64,000 nt of DNA from an uncultured Porticoccus sp. (GCF_913061305.1 NZ_CAJXST010000008.1:62001-126000), one strand, 5' to 3'. Shown: positions 21,057 through 31,129, counted from the first letter of the stretch. The notes: generated by a model not told the origin, from the letters alone. Numbers and translations are program-made.

Positions 21057-23767
21057 TGAACAGACCAGCAAAACCACTGCTTTTTTTCGATGAACGCCGT
21101 TTCAGCGAAGACCTCAATAATTGCAACCCCATCCCGGTCTTCAAGAATGCGATCGCCGCTGCCAATTCACATTTCAATGCCCGCTTTCATGAGGGTGAAC
21201 AAACGGCCAACCTGATTGCTGAACGCGCCGGTTTCATGGACCTCATCCTGCGGTATGCCTGGGCACAATTCGATTGGGGAAAAAATATCTGCCTGATCGC
21301 AGTGGGCGGTTACGGCCGTGGCGAGCTGCACCCGCAATCGGATATTGACCTGATGCTGCTGATCAGGCGCGGCAACCCGAGGCGCCACCAGCGCAGTATC
21401 GAAGGGTTTCTCACCTTTCTCTGGGATATTCAGCTGAAAATCGGTCACAGCGTGCGTTCTTTGTCGGATTGTGTTGCCGAAGCCCGATTTGATATCACCA
21501 TTGCCACCAATCTGATGGAAACGCGCACCATTGCCGGCGATGAAAAACTCCGTCTCGCCATGATCAAGAAAACCGGGCCGAAGCGTATCTGGCCGGACAA
21601 GCAGTTCTTCCGCGCCAAGTGGGATGAGCAGATCGAACGGCACAACAAACACGGCAATACCGAATACAACCTGGAACCCAACATCAAAGAGGCACCCGGC
21701 GGCCTGCGCGATATTCAGATGATCAACTGGGTAGCAAAGCGCCATTTTAACGTCGAGTCACTGGAAGAACTGGTTGGCAGGGATTTCCTCACACCAGAGG
21801 AATACCTGCAGCTGAAACGGGGCGAAGCCTTTTTGTGGAAAGTCCGCTACGGCTTGCATCTCATCGCAGAACGTCCCGAAGAAAGACTACAGTTCGACTA
21901 TCAACGCAAGCTGGCCGCAATGTTCGGGTATCACGACAGCGAAGAGCGCCTCGGCGTTGAGAAATTCATGCAACATTACTATCAGGTCGTACTCTCCATG
22001 CGGGAGCTCAACGATGTCATGTTGCAGTATCTCGATGAAGCCATTTTGCGCAAAGATAAGGCAAAGAATGTCTATGCCCTGAATGATCGGTTCCAGGTTC
22101 GCGACAACCATATCGAAACACTGGGTGAGTATATTTTTGCCAAATACCCTTCTGCCCTGCTGGAAATTTTCTGCCTGCTCGGTGAGAACGACAATATTCA
22201 GGGCATTCGTGCCGCCACAATCCGCCAGATCCGCCAGCACCGCAAACTGATCGGCGACGATTTCCGCAATGAACCGCAAAACAAGGCTCTGTTTCTCCGC
22301 TTACTCCGCTGCCCTCACAAAATGAGCACCCAACTCCAGCGCATGACCCGTTATGGCATTCTGGGGCGGTACCTGCCGGAGTTTGGGCAAATTATCGGTC
22401 AGACCCAGCACGATCTTTTTCACCGTTACCCGGTAGATGCGCATACGCTCCAGCTTATCAAGAATATGCGATTGTTCGACCGGCCGGAGGTGGCAGAAGA
22501 ATTTCCCGTAGCCGCACACATTTATAAAAACCTGCCGAAACCGGAACTGGCTTTCATTGCCGGGCTTTACCACGACATTGCCAAGGGACGAGGAGGAGAT
22601 CACTCAGCGCTGGGCGCCATGGATGCCGCCGATTTTTGCCGCAGACACGGTTTGCCAACCGAAGAGATAAAGTTGATTGCCTGGCTGGTGGAACACCACT
22701 TGCTGATGTCAAACGCTTCACAGCGCACCGATATTTCTGACCCGGACGTTATTTATAAATTTGCCAAATTGGTCGGCAACCAACTGCAACTGGATTACCT
22801 GTTTGTTTTAACTGTCGCCGATATCACCGCCACCAATCCAACCCTCTGGACCGCCTGGAAAGCCGCCTTGATGCATCAACTCTACTCCGAGACCAAACGG
22901 GCATTGCAGCGCGGCCTGGAAAATCCGGTTGATCGCAGCGTGTGGGTGGACAGCAACCGGCTGTCCGCCATTAACCAGCTGGCGGAATTGGGCATTGACG
23001 AGGACCGCGCCCGCGCAATCTGGGGGAATGTCGATGACGAGTTCTTCCTCAGGGAGCGGGCCGATGATATTGCCACCTATACTGCGGCCATCGCCGCCCA
23101 GGGAGACAGCTCGGACCCGGTAATTCTGATTCAGGACGCCGGTGTAGAAATCCCGATTGCCACGCAGATTTTTATTCATACCAAAGGTATCAATAACGTA
23201 TTTCCCACCACTGCGGCCACGCTCGATCATCTCCAGCTAAACATCCAGGATGCCCGCCTGCATCGCGATACCGAAGGTCATACCTTTGACACTTTTTATG
23301 TGCTGAACGAGCACAACGAACCCTTCGGGCAAAAAACCGAGATGCTGCTCAAAATCCAGCGCACCCTCTCAGAAACGCTGAAAAACCCAACACCCGCCAT
23401 GTTCAACGTAAACAGACGGACACCGAGGCACCTCAAACACTTTACGATGCGAACCATCGCCAGCATCAGCAATGATATCGGGAAGAGTGCAACCATTCTG
23501 GAAGTGATTACGCCCGATCGTCCCGGGCTGCTCGCGCATTTAGGCAGAATTTTTATGCAGTTTCGTCTACGACTATTGAGCGCCAAAATTGCGACCCTTG
23601 GCGAGCGGGTGGAAGATGTCTTCTCACTGGTCGATATGGACTATCAGCCGCTCAGTGACGCGGCATTCTGCGAGCAGTTGCGCGATACCATTTGCCGGGA
23701 ACTGGATGCCCGCAACAAGGAAGATATTGAAGGGGCCCCGCTGCAAAAGATGAAGCTGTGGCAATAA
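21056..23767 (+). CDS. glnD: Bifunctional uridylyltransferase / uridylyl-removing enzyme GlnD
   Basis: GlnD is the nitrogen sensor that adds UMP to PII proteins when glutamine is low and removes it when glutamine is high. The 903 residues show the nucleotidyltransferase motif GGYGRGELHPQSDIDL (about 85-100), an HD hydrolase domain with LYHDIAKGRGGDHS (about 500), and two C-terminal ACT domains (IFIHTKGINNVF and LEVITPDRPGLLAHLGRIF). The start is the ATG at 21056 inside TAATG, coupled to map; a GTG six bases earlier is less likely. Confidence 0.97.
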   Translation: MNRPAKPLLFFDERRFSEDLNNCNPIPVFKNAIAAANSHFNARFHEGEQTANLIAERAGFMDLILRYAWAQFDWGKNICLIAVGGYGRGELHPQSDIDLMLLIRRGNPRRHQRSIEGFLTFLWDIQLKIGHSVRSLSDCVAEARFDITIATNLMETRTIAGDEKLRLAMIKKTGPKRIWPDKQFFRAKWDEQIERHNKHGNTEYNLEPNIKEAPGGLRDIQMINWVAKRHFNVESLEELVGRDFLTPEEYLQLKRGEAFLWKVRYGLHLIAERPEERLQFDYQRKLAAMFGYHDSEERLGVEKFMQHYYQVVLSMRELNDVMLQYLDEAILRKDKAKNVYALNDRFQVRDNHIETLGEYIFAKYPSALLEIFCLLGENDNIQGIRAATIRQIRQHRKLIGDDFRNEPQNKALFLRLLRCPHKMSTQLQRMTRYGILGRYLPEFGQIIGQTQHDLFHRYPVDAHTLQLIKNMRLFDRPEVAEEFPVAAHIYKNLPKPELAFIAGLYHDIAKGRGGDHSALGAMDAADFCRRHGLPTEEIKLIAWLVEHHLLMSNASQRTDISDPDVIYKFAKLVGNQLQLDYLFVLTVADITATNPTLWTAWKAALMHQLYSETKRALQRGLENPVDRSVWVDSNRLSAINQLAELGIDEDRARAIWGNVDDEFFLRERADDIATYTAAIAAQGDSSDPVILIQDAGVEIPIATQIFIHTKGINNVFPTTAATLDHLQLNIQDARLHRDTEGHTFDTFYVLNEHNEPFGQKTEMLLKIQRTLSETLKNPTPAMFNVNRRTPRHLKHFTMRTIASISNDIGKSATILEVITPDRPGLLAHLGRIFMQFRLRLLSAKIATLGERVEDVFSLVDMDYQPLSDAAFCEQLRDTICRELDARNKEDIEGAPLQKMKLWQ

Positions 23768-23815
23768 CAAACTGAATACTCTGTCATCAACTGCTCACGA
23801 TAAACCGATGATCGT

Positions 23816-25030
23816 ATGAACATTGACCTGAACAAGCTACACCCCTACCCCTTTGAGAAACTCAACGCCCTCAAATCGGGCATTTCACCACCGGCTGCGC
23901 TCGCCCATATCGCGCTATCTATCGGTGAGCCAAAACACCCGCCGCCGGAATTCGTCAAGGAGACACTCGCCAATGCCCTGGATAAACTCTCGGCCTACCC
24001 CCTGACCAAAGGTCTTCCGGAACTCCGCGGGACGATAGCCGAATGGCTGTGTCAACGCTTCACACTTCAGGTAGTCTGCTCCGAAACTCAGGTACTGCCC
24101 GTCAATGGCACCAGAGAAGCGCTGTTTGCCTTTGCCCAGGTGGTCATAAATCGCAGTAACGATCCGGTGGTCGTGAGCCCCAACCCGTTTTACCAGATCT
24201 ACGAGGGCGCCGCCCTGCTCGCCGGCGCGAGACTGCATTTTCTCAACTGCACCGCAGGAAATGCTTTTTGCCCGGACTGGGCATCCGTCTCCCCGGAGAT
24301 CTGGCAGCAGTGCCAACTTATTTACATCTGCTCACCGGGCAACCCATCCGGCGCAGTGCTGGACATCGATACATTACAGACGTTAATCCAGCTCGCAGAT
24401 CAATACGATTTCATTATCGCCAGCGATGAGTGTTATTCGGAAATATACCCCGATGAAAATCATCCACCGATCGGCCTGCTGGAGGCTTGCGCACAAATGG
24501 GTCGTCACAGCTATGATCGCTGCGTGGTATTTCACAGCCTGTCGAAACGCTCCAATTTACCGGGCCTGAGATCCGGGTTTGTGGCGGGTGACAGTCGTAT
24601 CCTGGCAAATTTTTTGCGCTACCGCACCTATCACGGCTGCGCCATGCCAGTCCCGTCACAACTGGCCAGCATCGCAGCCTGGCGCGATGAGCAGCATGTA
24701 CTGGGCAACCGTCATCAATACCGGCAGAAATTTGCGATATTCAAAGAAATTCTGGGGCCCGTGCTGCCATTGAACATGCCGGATGCCGGCTTTTATTTGT
24801 GGGCGGACACCCGCGGGGCAAATATTGGCAGTGACGAGGATTTTGCCCGGGAACTGTTCAGGCAACAGCATATTACTGTCCTGCCCGGCCGCTATCTGGC
24901 GCGCACAGCGGATGGCATCAATCCGGGAGAAAACAGAGTGCGTATGGCGCTGGTGGCACCTCTGGGGGAATGCAGGGAAGCGGCCATGCGCATCCGCAGG
25001 TTTGTCGAAGCCGCTCAACAGAGGGGCTGA
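23816..25030 (+). CDS. dapC: Succinyldiaminopimelate transaminase DapC
   Basis: This class I/II aminotransferase, 404 residues, converts N-succinyl-2-amino-6-oxopimelate to N-succinyl-LL-diaminopimelate in lysine and cell-wall synthesis. LNKLHPYPFEKL at the start is typical of DapC, SLSKRSNLPGLRSGF (about 240-255) holds the PLP lysine, and NPSGAV and ASDECYSEIY are cofactor contacts. The position after glnD and before dapD-dapE matches Pseudomonas. An N-acetylornithine transaminase can share this reaction, so the assignment rests on family and context. Confidence 0.92.
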   Translation: MNIDLNKLHPYPFEKLNALKSGISPPAALAHIALSIGEPKHPPPEFVKETLANALDKLSAYPLTKGLPELRGTIAEWLCQRFTLQVVCSETQVLPVNGTREALFAFAQVVINRSNDPVVVSPNPFYQIYEGAALLAGARLHFLNCTAGNAFCPDWASVSPEIWQQCQLIYICSPGNPSGAVLDIDTLQTLIQLADQYDFIIASDECYSEIYPDENHPPIGLLEACAQMGRHSYDRCVVFHSLSKRSNLPGLRSGFVAGDSRILANFLRYRTYHGCAMPVPSQLASIAAWRDEQHVLGNRHQYRQKFAIFKEILGPVLPLNMPDAGFYLWADTRGANIGSDEDFARELFRQQHITVLPGRYLARTADGINPGENRVRMALVAPLGECREAAMRIRRFVEAAQQRG

Positions 25031-25033
25031 AAC

Positions 25034-25687
25034 ATGCTCAAAAAAGATCGGGCAGCGTTTATCCGCCATAGACTGGATCAACTGTACCCAAACCCGCCAA
25101 TCCCCCTTGTCCATCAGGATGCCTTCACCCTGCTGGTAGCCGTGTTGCTATCCGCCCAATGTACCGATGAACGAGTCAACCAGGTAACCCCCAGACTGTT
25201 CGCGTTAGCCGATAATGCCCGGGCCATGAGTGAGGTTTCACAGCAACAGGTATATGACATTATTCGCCCCTGTGGTCTGGCACCTCAGAAATCCAAAGCC
25301 ATTGTAAATCTCTCAAAAATACTGGTGGATCAATACAATGGGGAAGTTCCTGAAGATATCGCAGCGCTTGAAACGTTGCCCGGTGTCGGCCACAAAACGG
25401 CCAGTGTGGTCATGTCCCAAGCCTTTGGCCACCCCGCATTTCCGGTTGACACGCACATTCACCGCCTCGCCCAGCGCTGGGGATTGAGCAATGGCAACAG
25501 CGTGGTGCAGACAGAAAAGGATCTGAAACGGTTGTTTCCCAGGGAGAGCTGGAACGCCCTGCATTTGCAGATTATTTACTACGGTCGCGAACACTGCCCC
25601 GCCCGCAACTGCAATGGACTGAGTTGCGACATCTGCAAAACCTGTTTTCCCAACCGGAAGCGACCCATCAAAACCCGCAAAGCCTGA
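25034..25687 (+). CDS. nth: Endonuclease III (DNA glycosylase / AP lyase), atypical cysteine cluster
   Basis: This base-excision repair enzyme of 217 residues acts on oxidised pyrimidines. LLSAQCTDERVN, the helix-hairpin-helix LPGVGHKTASVV with the catalytic Lys, and VDTHIHRLAQR with the catalytic Asp are all present. The C-terminal region reads CPARNCNGLSCDICKTC. The canonical [4Fe-4S] spacing is C-x6-C-x2-C-x5-C, which would put Cys at 0, 7, 10 and 16; here Cys are at 0, 5, 10, 13 and 16, with Gly at 7. Cluster binding is therefore uncertain. It starts three bases after dapC and ends directly against the convergent CHAD gene. Confidence 0.92.
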   Translation: MLKKDRAAFIRHRLDQLYPNPPIPLVHQDAFTLLVAVLLSAQCTDERVNQVTPRLFALADNARAMSEVSQQQVYDIIRPCGLAPQKSKAIVNLSKILVDQYNGEVPEDIAALETLPGVGHKTASVVMSQAFGHPAFPVDTHIHRLAQRWGLSNGNSVVQTEKDLKRLFPRESWNALHLQIIYYGREHCPARNCNGLSCDICKTCFPNRKRPIKTRKA

Positions 25688-26581
25688 CTAAGGCACAGTC
25701 TTGCGCCAACGATTGGCCAGCCACACGGCATAATGACCTGCGCGACGCTTGAATAGCGACTCAGCAAGATTATCAGCCTCCCGAAACAGTTGCCGCTGCC
25801 GCTGGGCAATTACCCCCTGCAACGGTTGTTCAGTAGAGGGCACCTCTGCCAACTGCACTTTTAATACGGCCAGGTCGTGATAGTCACCCAATAGATTACA
25901 GAGCCTGTCCAGCGAATTCAGCTGTGTTTTGGGTGGTGGACAGAGCAACGAGATCAGCCGTAGTTGATACCAGTAATACTTGGTGCATTTGCGCCAATGG
26001 TGGCAATCATCGTCATCACCACTGTGCCGCGCCGGTTTCCAACTGCGTCGTGCCACGGCATAGCTTTTGACCAGGGCCCTGAGCAGAACATCTGAGTCCA
26101 GGGTCAGTTTTTCCGCCTGATTGTACCGACGGAGAAACTGCCCCAATTGATCGGATACCAGCTGTGCCTGGGCCATTGCCTGGGCTATCGACTCTCGCTG
26201 TTGCAATGCCAGCTGTCGCTCCAGTTGGTCAAAGACCGTAGTATCGACCAGCCCGTGATTGCCGGCACGCAGTGACAACAGGGTTTGCCTCATGACCTGG
26301 GTGTCGCGGAGAACAGACAACTTGGCGGAGAGGTCGCGAAAGAACTGATTGCCCTGCAGGAAGGTTGCCCTATCCGATGATTTCAGCAACCGGTAACAGG
26401 CGCGCAGGCGTTTGAAGCATTTGCGCGCTCCGTGAATACCTTCGAGTTGCGTTGAGGTCAGGGACTGCAGTTGTTCCCGAGCCAACCTTGCTTGCTGGAG
26501 GACAACACGGTTGAGTTCTGCACTTAAATTTCTTGTCTGGAAAACAAAATTATCCACGACGATCAATAACTTTTCGGACAA
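25688..26581 (-). CDS. CHAD domain protein
   Basis: The 297-residue protein is an all-helical CHAD domain rich in His, Arg and Lys. EGIHGARKCFKRLRACYRL (about residues 48-66) is the first conserved block and HHWRKCTKYYWYQLRLI (about 193-210) the second. CHAD domains bind polyphosphate through these basic helices. There is no signal peptide and no CYTH partner. It lies seven bases downstream of sixA on the same strand, so the two are probably co-transcribed and may work together on phosphate-rich substrates; that link is inference. Confidence 0.85.
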   Translation of the reverse strand: MSEKLLIVVDNFVFQTRNLSAELNRVVLQQARLAREQLQSLTSTQLEGIHGARKCFKRLRACYRLLKSSDRATFLQGNQFFRDLSAKLSVLRDTQVMRQTLLSLRAGNHGLVDTTVFDQLERQLALQQRESIAQAMAQAQLVSDQLGQFLRRYNQAEKLTLDSDVLLRALVKSYAVARRSWKPARHSGDDDDCHHWRKCTKYYWYQLRLISLLCPPPKTQLNSLDRLCNLLGDYHDLAVLKVQLAEVPSTEQPLQGVIAQRQRQLFREADNLAESLFKRRAGHYAVWLANRWRKTVP

Positions 26582-26588
26582 CGCTCAT

Positions 26589-27110
26589 CTAGCCTGGACC
26601 CAGTGAAATAGTTTTTCCACTGACGCTTTTGGGGAAACCGAAATAGCTCAACTCGGCCATGCCCGCGCCCAAATCCTGCCAATGGTTTACATCAATCTGC
26701 AGCAGGGCAATACCACAGGTCGGAATTTTATCGATCTGCATCAGGGCGAGAAAGTTCACCATATCAGTTATGGCCGGATTGTGACAAATCAGGGCGAACT
26801 GGTCAGCATCTCTGTCCAGAGACCGCAGCCAGGCCAGGATATCTTCGTAATTAAAGGTATACAGGGGCGTGACCACTTCAAGCTTTGCGGGACTCAACCC
26901 CAGGCTGGGCATTAACCACTCCGCCGTTTCCATGGCCCTCACCGCCGGACTAGAGAAAACCCGCTTCAAGGAAACCGGCTGCTCCTGCAACCGGCGGCCC
27001 ATTTCCGGAGCGTTCAGCCGGCCACGGCGATTAAGGGGCCGATCCAGGTCCGGTAAGGTAGTATCTTTCCAGCTGGATTTGGCATGACGAATCAATACGA
27101 TCGTCTTCAT
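26589..27110 (-). CDS. sixA: SixA-type phosphohistidine phosphatase
   Basis: This small histidine-phosphatase-superfamily protein has 173 residues. LIRHAKSSWKD (residues 6-16) is the RHG motif with the nucleophile His8, and FALICHNPAITDMV holds the second catalytic His. SixA removes phosphate from the HPt domain of ArcB or from the nitrogen PTS in E. coli; the target here is unknown. Its partner in the operon is the CHAD gene. Confidence 0.88.
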   Translation of the reverse strand: MKTIVLIRHAKSSWKDTTLPDLDRPLNRRGRLNAPEMGRRLQEQPVSLKRVFSSPAVRAMETAEWLMPSLGLSPAKLEVVTPLYTFNYEDILAWLRSLDRDADQFALICHNPAITDMVNFLALMQIDKIPTCGIALLQIDVNHWQDLGAGMAELSYFGFPKSVSGKTISLGPG

Positions 27111-27229
27111 GGCAGTCTCCCGTGAATGCGTGGCCCAAGTTTGCTATCCTTCGCCGCTGCTTAAACCCGATTAATTATGTGTATTGATGCTTGATAACGC
27201 CAATTCATGACAACCAAGTGACAAATCCT

Positions 27230-27583
27230 ATGACCGAAACCATTCTCTACGGCATCAAGAACTGCGATACCGTGAAAAAGGCGCGCCATTGGCTGGATGA
27301 ACAACAGGTGAGCTATCGCTTCCACGACGTCCGCACCGACGGCCTCGACCCGCAAATGATCGAAAGCTGGATCGCCGCTGCCGGTTGGGAAAAGGTACTC
27401 AACAAGGTGGGCACCACCTGGCGGAAACTGGAACCGGCAGTCAAAGAGCAGGTCTCTGCAGACAATGTTGTCGACCTGCTTATGGAATACCCAGCCATGA
27501 TCAAACGCCCGGTGCTCGACCAGAACGGCACTATTACCGTTGGCTTTCGGCCAAACCAGTACGCTTTACTTTTTAATTTGTAA
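27230..27583 (+). CDS. ArsC/Spx-like reductase family protein (YffB type)
   Basis: This 117-residue thioredoxin-fold protein of the ArsC family has the single Cys of YGIKNCDTVKKARHWL (Cys12) and a C-terminal RPVLDQNGTITVGF block. In E. coli the YffB homolog lies next to dapE, and here the gene is 22 bases upstream of dapD, so the family and context agree. It lacks the arsenate-binding signature as far as I can tell, so a role in arsenic resistance is not claimed. The ATG at 27230 was chosen over an upstream TTG. Confidence 0.85.
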   Translation: MTETILYGIKNCDTVKKARHWLDEQQVSYRFHDVRTDGLDPQMIESWIAAAGWEKVLNKVGTTWRKLEPAVKEQVSADNVVDLLMEYPAMIKRPVLDQNGTITVGFRPNQYALLFNL

Positions 27584-27605
27584 TCTTCCGGAGACATAAC
27601 AAGCA

Positions 27606-28637
27606 ATGACACTCTACAGCTTTGGATTGGGCATCGGCACCCAGAATAACAACGGCGAATGGCTCGAGGTTTTCTACCCAAAACCCTTACTAAATCCCGG
27701 AGACACTATCCTCACTGCGATTCAGTCCGCACTGGAAATTCAGGGCAAAAATCAGGTGATCACTCTCACCACTGAACAGCTGGATACGCTTGCTGCAGCC
27801 TTCGCAGCGTCGGGAGAAACAGCGCAATCAGAGATTGCCAGGCAGTTTCAACAGAGCACTCGCCCGGTGGTAGCCACTGTGCTTGTCAGCGACGATGCCC
27901 CGGCCTCTGTACCCGAGGGTTACCTGAAATTGCACCTGCTATCCCACCGTCTGGTAAAACCCAACACCACAAACCTGACCGGATTGTTCGGCGTGCTGCG
28001 CAATGTCGCCTGGACCAGTGAGGGCGCCATCGACATAGGGGAGCTGCCCGCACGGCAGTTACAGGCCCGCCTGGCAGGTTCCACCCTGTCCGTAGACAGC
28101 GTGGACAAGTTTCCCAAGATGGTGGATTACGTTGTTCCCACCGGCGTTCGCATCGCCGATACGGCAAGGGTACGCCTCGGGGCTTATATCGGTGAAGGCA
28201 CTACTATCATGCATGAGGGCTTCGTGAATTTTAACGCCGGCACCGAAGGTACCAGTATGGTGGAAGGCCGAATCTCTCAGGGTGTATTCGTTAAATCCGG
28301 TTCAGATTTGGGCGGTGGCAGCTCTACCATGGGCACCCTCTCCGGTGGCGGCAATATCATTATCACTATTGGCAACCAGTGTCTGTTGGGCGCCAATTCC
28401 GGCTTGGGAATTCCCCTGGGTGACCGCTGTACCGTGGAGGCCGGGCTCTATATCACCGCCGGAACCAAAGTAAGCCTGCTGGATGACCAGAACCAGTTGG
28501 TGGGGCAAACCAAAGCGAGAGAGCTGGCTGGCAAGGATGATCTGCTCTTCCGCCGAAATTCTGCGACTGGAGCCGTGGAGTGCCTGATCAATAAATCTGC
28601 CGTGGAATTGAATGAGGCGTTGCACGTATCCAATTAG
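27606..28637 (+). CDS. dapD: 2,3,4,5-tetrahydropyridine-2,6-dicarboxylate N-succinyltransferase (long form)
   Basis: This enzyme commits tetrahydrodipicolinate to the succinylase branch of lysine and diaminopimelate synthesis. It is the long form (343 residues, like Pseudomonas) rather than the 274-residue enterobacterial form. Hexapeptide repeats form the beta-helix around residues 175-300 (RIADTARVRLGAYIGEGTTI, EGRISQGVFVKSGSDLGGGS). ArsC-like, dapD and dapE are in line on one strand. Confidence 0.95.
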   Translation: MTLYSFGLGIGTQNNNGEWLEVFYPKPLLNPGDTILTAIQSALEIQGKNQVITLTTEQLDTLAAAFAASGETAQSEIARQFQQSTRPVVATVLVSDDAPASVPEGYLKLHLLSHRLVKPNTTNLTGLFGVLRNVAWTSEGAIDIGELPARQLQARLAGSTLSVDSVDKFPKMVDYVVPTGVRIADTARVRLGAYIGEGTTIMHEGFVNFNAGTEGTSMVEGRISQGVFVKSGSDLGGGSSTMGTLSGGGNIIITIGNQCLLGANSGLGIPLGDRCTVEAGLYITAGTKVSLLDDQNQLVGQTKARELAGKDDLLFRRNSATGAVECLINKSAVELNEALHVSN

Positions 28638-28646
28638 GATATCTGC

Positions 28647-28677
28647 CAGTCCGGTCGCCCTGTAGCGCTCCGGACTG
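28647..28677 (+). terminator. Hairpin between dapD and dapE
   Basis: CAGTCCGG and CCGGACTG, eight bases each, are separated by 15 bases just after the dapD stop. No T-run follows, so it may stabilise the upstream mRNA rather than terminate. The remainder of the 137-base gap shows nothing clear. Confidence 0.3.
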
Positions 28678-28774
28678 ACTCTGCCGCCATATACTGCCTA
28701 TTGGCAGAAATTGCCAGTGGCCTGGGCTGGCCCAGCCCATTAAACTTGTGATGACTGCCCCGGAGTATCACTGA

Positions 28775-29911
28775 ATGACTACCCTTTCCCCCACCCTTGA
28801 ACTGGCCTGTGAACTGATCAAACGTCGCTCGGTGACACCGGCGGATGAGGGGTGTCAGCAGCTGATGATTGAGCGCCTGGAGGCCATCGGTTTTTGTGTG
28901 GTCAGACTGCCCTTCGGCGATGTGGACAATTTTTGGGCCGTGCGCGGCGAAGGTGGCCCAACGCTCTGTTTTGCCGGGCATACCGATGTGGTGCCCACTG
29001 GCCCAGAAGGTGACTGGCTGCACCCACCTTTCTCCCCCTGCATCAAAGACGGCGTGCTCTACGGCCGGGGAGCTGCCGATATGAAGGGCTCACTCGCCGC
29101 CATGATCATAGCGGTAGAACATTTTGTTGCCGCACAACCAGATCACCCGGGACAGATCGCTTTTCTGATCACCAGCGACGAAGAAGGTATCGCCGTAAAC
29201 GGCACGGTGAGGGTGGTTCAATGGCTACTGGACCACCATAAAATCCCCGATTGGTGTCTGGTGGGAGAACCCTCCAGCACCAAATGCGTGGGCGATGTGA
29301 TCAAAAACGGGCGCCGCGGCTCACTGGGGGCTGAACTGGTGGTCAGGGGTATCCAGGGTCATGTGGCCTACCCGCAACTGGCGGACAACCCTATTCATAA
29401 GGTGGCTCCAGCACTGGCCGACCTTGCCGCCGAGTGTTGGGACAACGGCAATGATTTTTTCCCCGCCACCAGTTTTCAGGTGTCCAACATTCACGCCGGC
29501 ACCGGTGCAACCAATGTGATTCCAGGAACTGTAGAGGCGCTTTTCAACTTCCGATTTTCGACCGAAGTGACCGTCGAGCAACTGAAATCCCGGACGGAAG
29601 CGATTCTCAAACGACATCGGCTCGACTATGAACTCCAGTGGCACCTCAGCGGGCAGCCCTTTCTTACAGAACAGGGTCCACTGGTGGAAGCTGCAGTAAG
29701 CAGTATCCGGGAAATCACCGGCATCGAAACGCAACTTTCGACGGCAGGAGGCACCTCTGATGGTCGCTTCATCGCCCCCCATGGCTGTCAGGTCGTCGAG
29801 CTGGGGCCAGTGAATGCCACGATTCACAAGGTCAACGAAAGCGCCAGTGTCGAGGATATTGATGCCCTCGAAAAAATTTATCGGCGCATTCTCGAAAAAC
29901 TGCTTACTTAA
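28775..29911 (+). CDS. dapE: Succinyl-diaminopimelate desuccinylase
   Basis: This M20 family zinc amidase, 378 residues, releases LL-diaminopimelate. [11 protein letters not shown] (His and catalytic Asp), [10 protein letters not shown] (bridging Asp) and ITSDEEG (general base Glu) are present in order, and [12 protein letters not shown] and the [11 protein letters not shown] block close the active site. With dapC, dapD and dapA in this window, nearly all the succinylase route is here. Confidence 0.97.
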   Translation: MTTLSPTLELACELIKRRSVTPADEGCQQLMIERLEAIGFCVVRLPFGDVDNFWAVRGEGGPTLCFAGHTDVVPTGPEGDWLHPPFSPCIKDGVLYGRGAADMKGSLAAMIIAVEHFVAAQPDHPGQIAFLITSDEEGIAVNGTVRVVQWLLDHHKIPDWCLVGEPSSTKCVGDVIKNGRRGSLGAELVVRGIQGHVAYPQLADNPIHKVAPALADLAAECWDNGNDFFPATSFQVSNIHAGTGATNVIPGTVEALFNFRFSTEVTVEQLKSRTEAILKRHRLDYELQWHLSGQPFLTEQGPLVEAAVSSIREITGIETQLSTAGGTSDGRFIAPHGCQVVELGPVNATIHKVNESASVEDIDALEKIYRRILEKLLT

Positions 29912-30091
29912 GGTCATTCTCGTACCCGGGATCATCCACTCCATACCCGCACACAACCCACTGCTCACTGCCCTGCATCCGGGTTGTGAGCGATCTGACG
30001 CGCTTCATGTATTCTCATCCACAGTGGATATTCGATGACGGTTTTTGTAGGGTGCCTCTCTTTGCATAGCTCACACCAACAAGGACTGAAA

Positions 30092-31096
30092 ATGCCGGAT
30101 TTGAGTAACCTACCCCACCGCCTGATGTTATTGGTCTGTATGCTGTTCCCTGTAATGTCACTTGCAGGGGAAATCACCTTAAAAAACGGAGACATTATCC
30201 ACGGCGAACTGGATTCCATGAATGAGAGCCAGGTTATCTGGAAATCAGACATCTTCGGTCTGATCAAGATTCCAAAAAACCAGGTCACCGATTTCAGTTC
30301 TTCTTCCAAAATGCCGTTTGTCACCAGTCATGATGAGTCAGCCACCAACTGCTCCCTGACGATGGAGGGGACCGTTACCGGCCACTGTGATGAGGGTACA
30401 AAACCATCACTACCCTTCATGACACTTTTAGCCACGGAACCCCCCAAGACTTTTGCTGGCGATGTGCGGTTTGGCTTCAACCGCAAAGACGGCAATACCG
30501 ATACCGAAAAGCTGGACTTCATTGTCAGAGCTCAATGGCTGCAGGAAAAGTTCAGGCACGAAACCGAGTTACTGGCAGAGTCAGAAAAAACTGATGGCGT
30601 TGTGGTAGATGAACACTACGAAACCAACTACCAGCTGAATTATGATTTCACTGAACAGTGGTTCAGCTACGGTCGTCTCGGCTACACAAAAAATCGTTTC
30701 AGTGCCATTGATGAGCAGTATCAACTGGGTGCAGGTGCGGGCCGTCGCATCAACCTTGCGAATCAGATGAAGCTGAATTTACAGCTGGGGGCAGCCTTGC
30801 TGGTTTCCCACTATGACGAATCTGACTCAGAAAAAGACCTGGCGGGGCGTTGGAAAATGCGCATGGATTGGCCCATACCCGGAACGGACATGACACTGTT
30901 CCATGAAAATGAATTCCTCTGGGCCGTGGACGACTTCAGCAATAATCAGACGGAGAGTAGTACCGGTATAAAAATACCACTGCTCGGCAGCCTGTTCAGT
31001 GAACTTCGATATGATTTAGATTATGTCAATCAACCCGGTGAGGGGCAGCAACGGAAAGATGAAGAGTGGGTCATTTCACTGGGCTATCAATGGTGA
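30092..31096 (+). CDS. DUF481 outer-membrane protein
   Basis: The 334-residue protein starts at 30092, preceded by AAGGACTGAAA; the frame is open to 30035 without a better start. A signal peptide (LMLLVCMLFPVMSLAG) precedes a small beta-rich N-terminal domain (ITLKNGDIIHGELDSMNESQ) and then a DUF481 barrel of alternating strands (FGFNRKDGNTDTEKLDF-like repeats) ending in GYQW. DUF481 includes YdiY, a salt-induced outer-membrane protein of unknown function. The neighbours are dapE and the convergent rsmJ. Confidence 0.8.
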   Translation: MPDLSNLPHRLMLLVCMLFPVMSLAGEITLKNGDIIHGELDSMNESQVIWKSDIFGLIKIPKNQVTDFSSSSKMPFVTSHDESATNCSLTMEGTVTGHCDEGTKPSLPFMTLLATEPPKTFAGDVRFGFNRKDGNTDTEKLDFIVRAQWLQEKFRHETELLAESEKTDGVVVDEHYETNYQLNYDFTEQWFSYGRLGYTKNRFSAIDEQYQLGAGAGRRINLANQMKLNLQLGAALLVSHYDESDSEKDLAGRWKMRMDWPIPGTDMTLFHENEFLWAVDDFSNNQTESSTGIKIPLLGSLFSELRYDLDYVNQPGEGQQRKDEEWVISLGYQW

Positions 31097-31129
31097 AACG
31101 CCCAGCCAGTGGTGAAAATCCCAGCGAAC

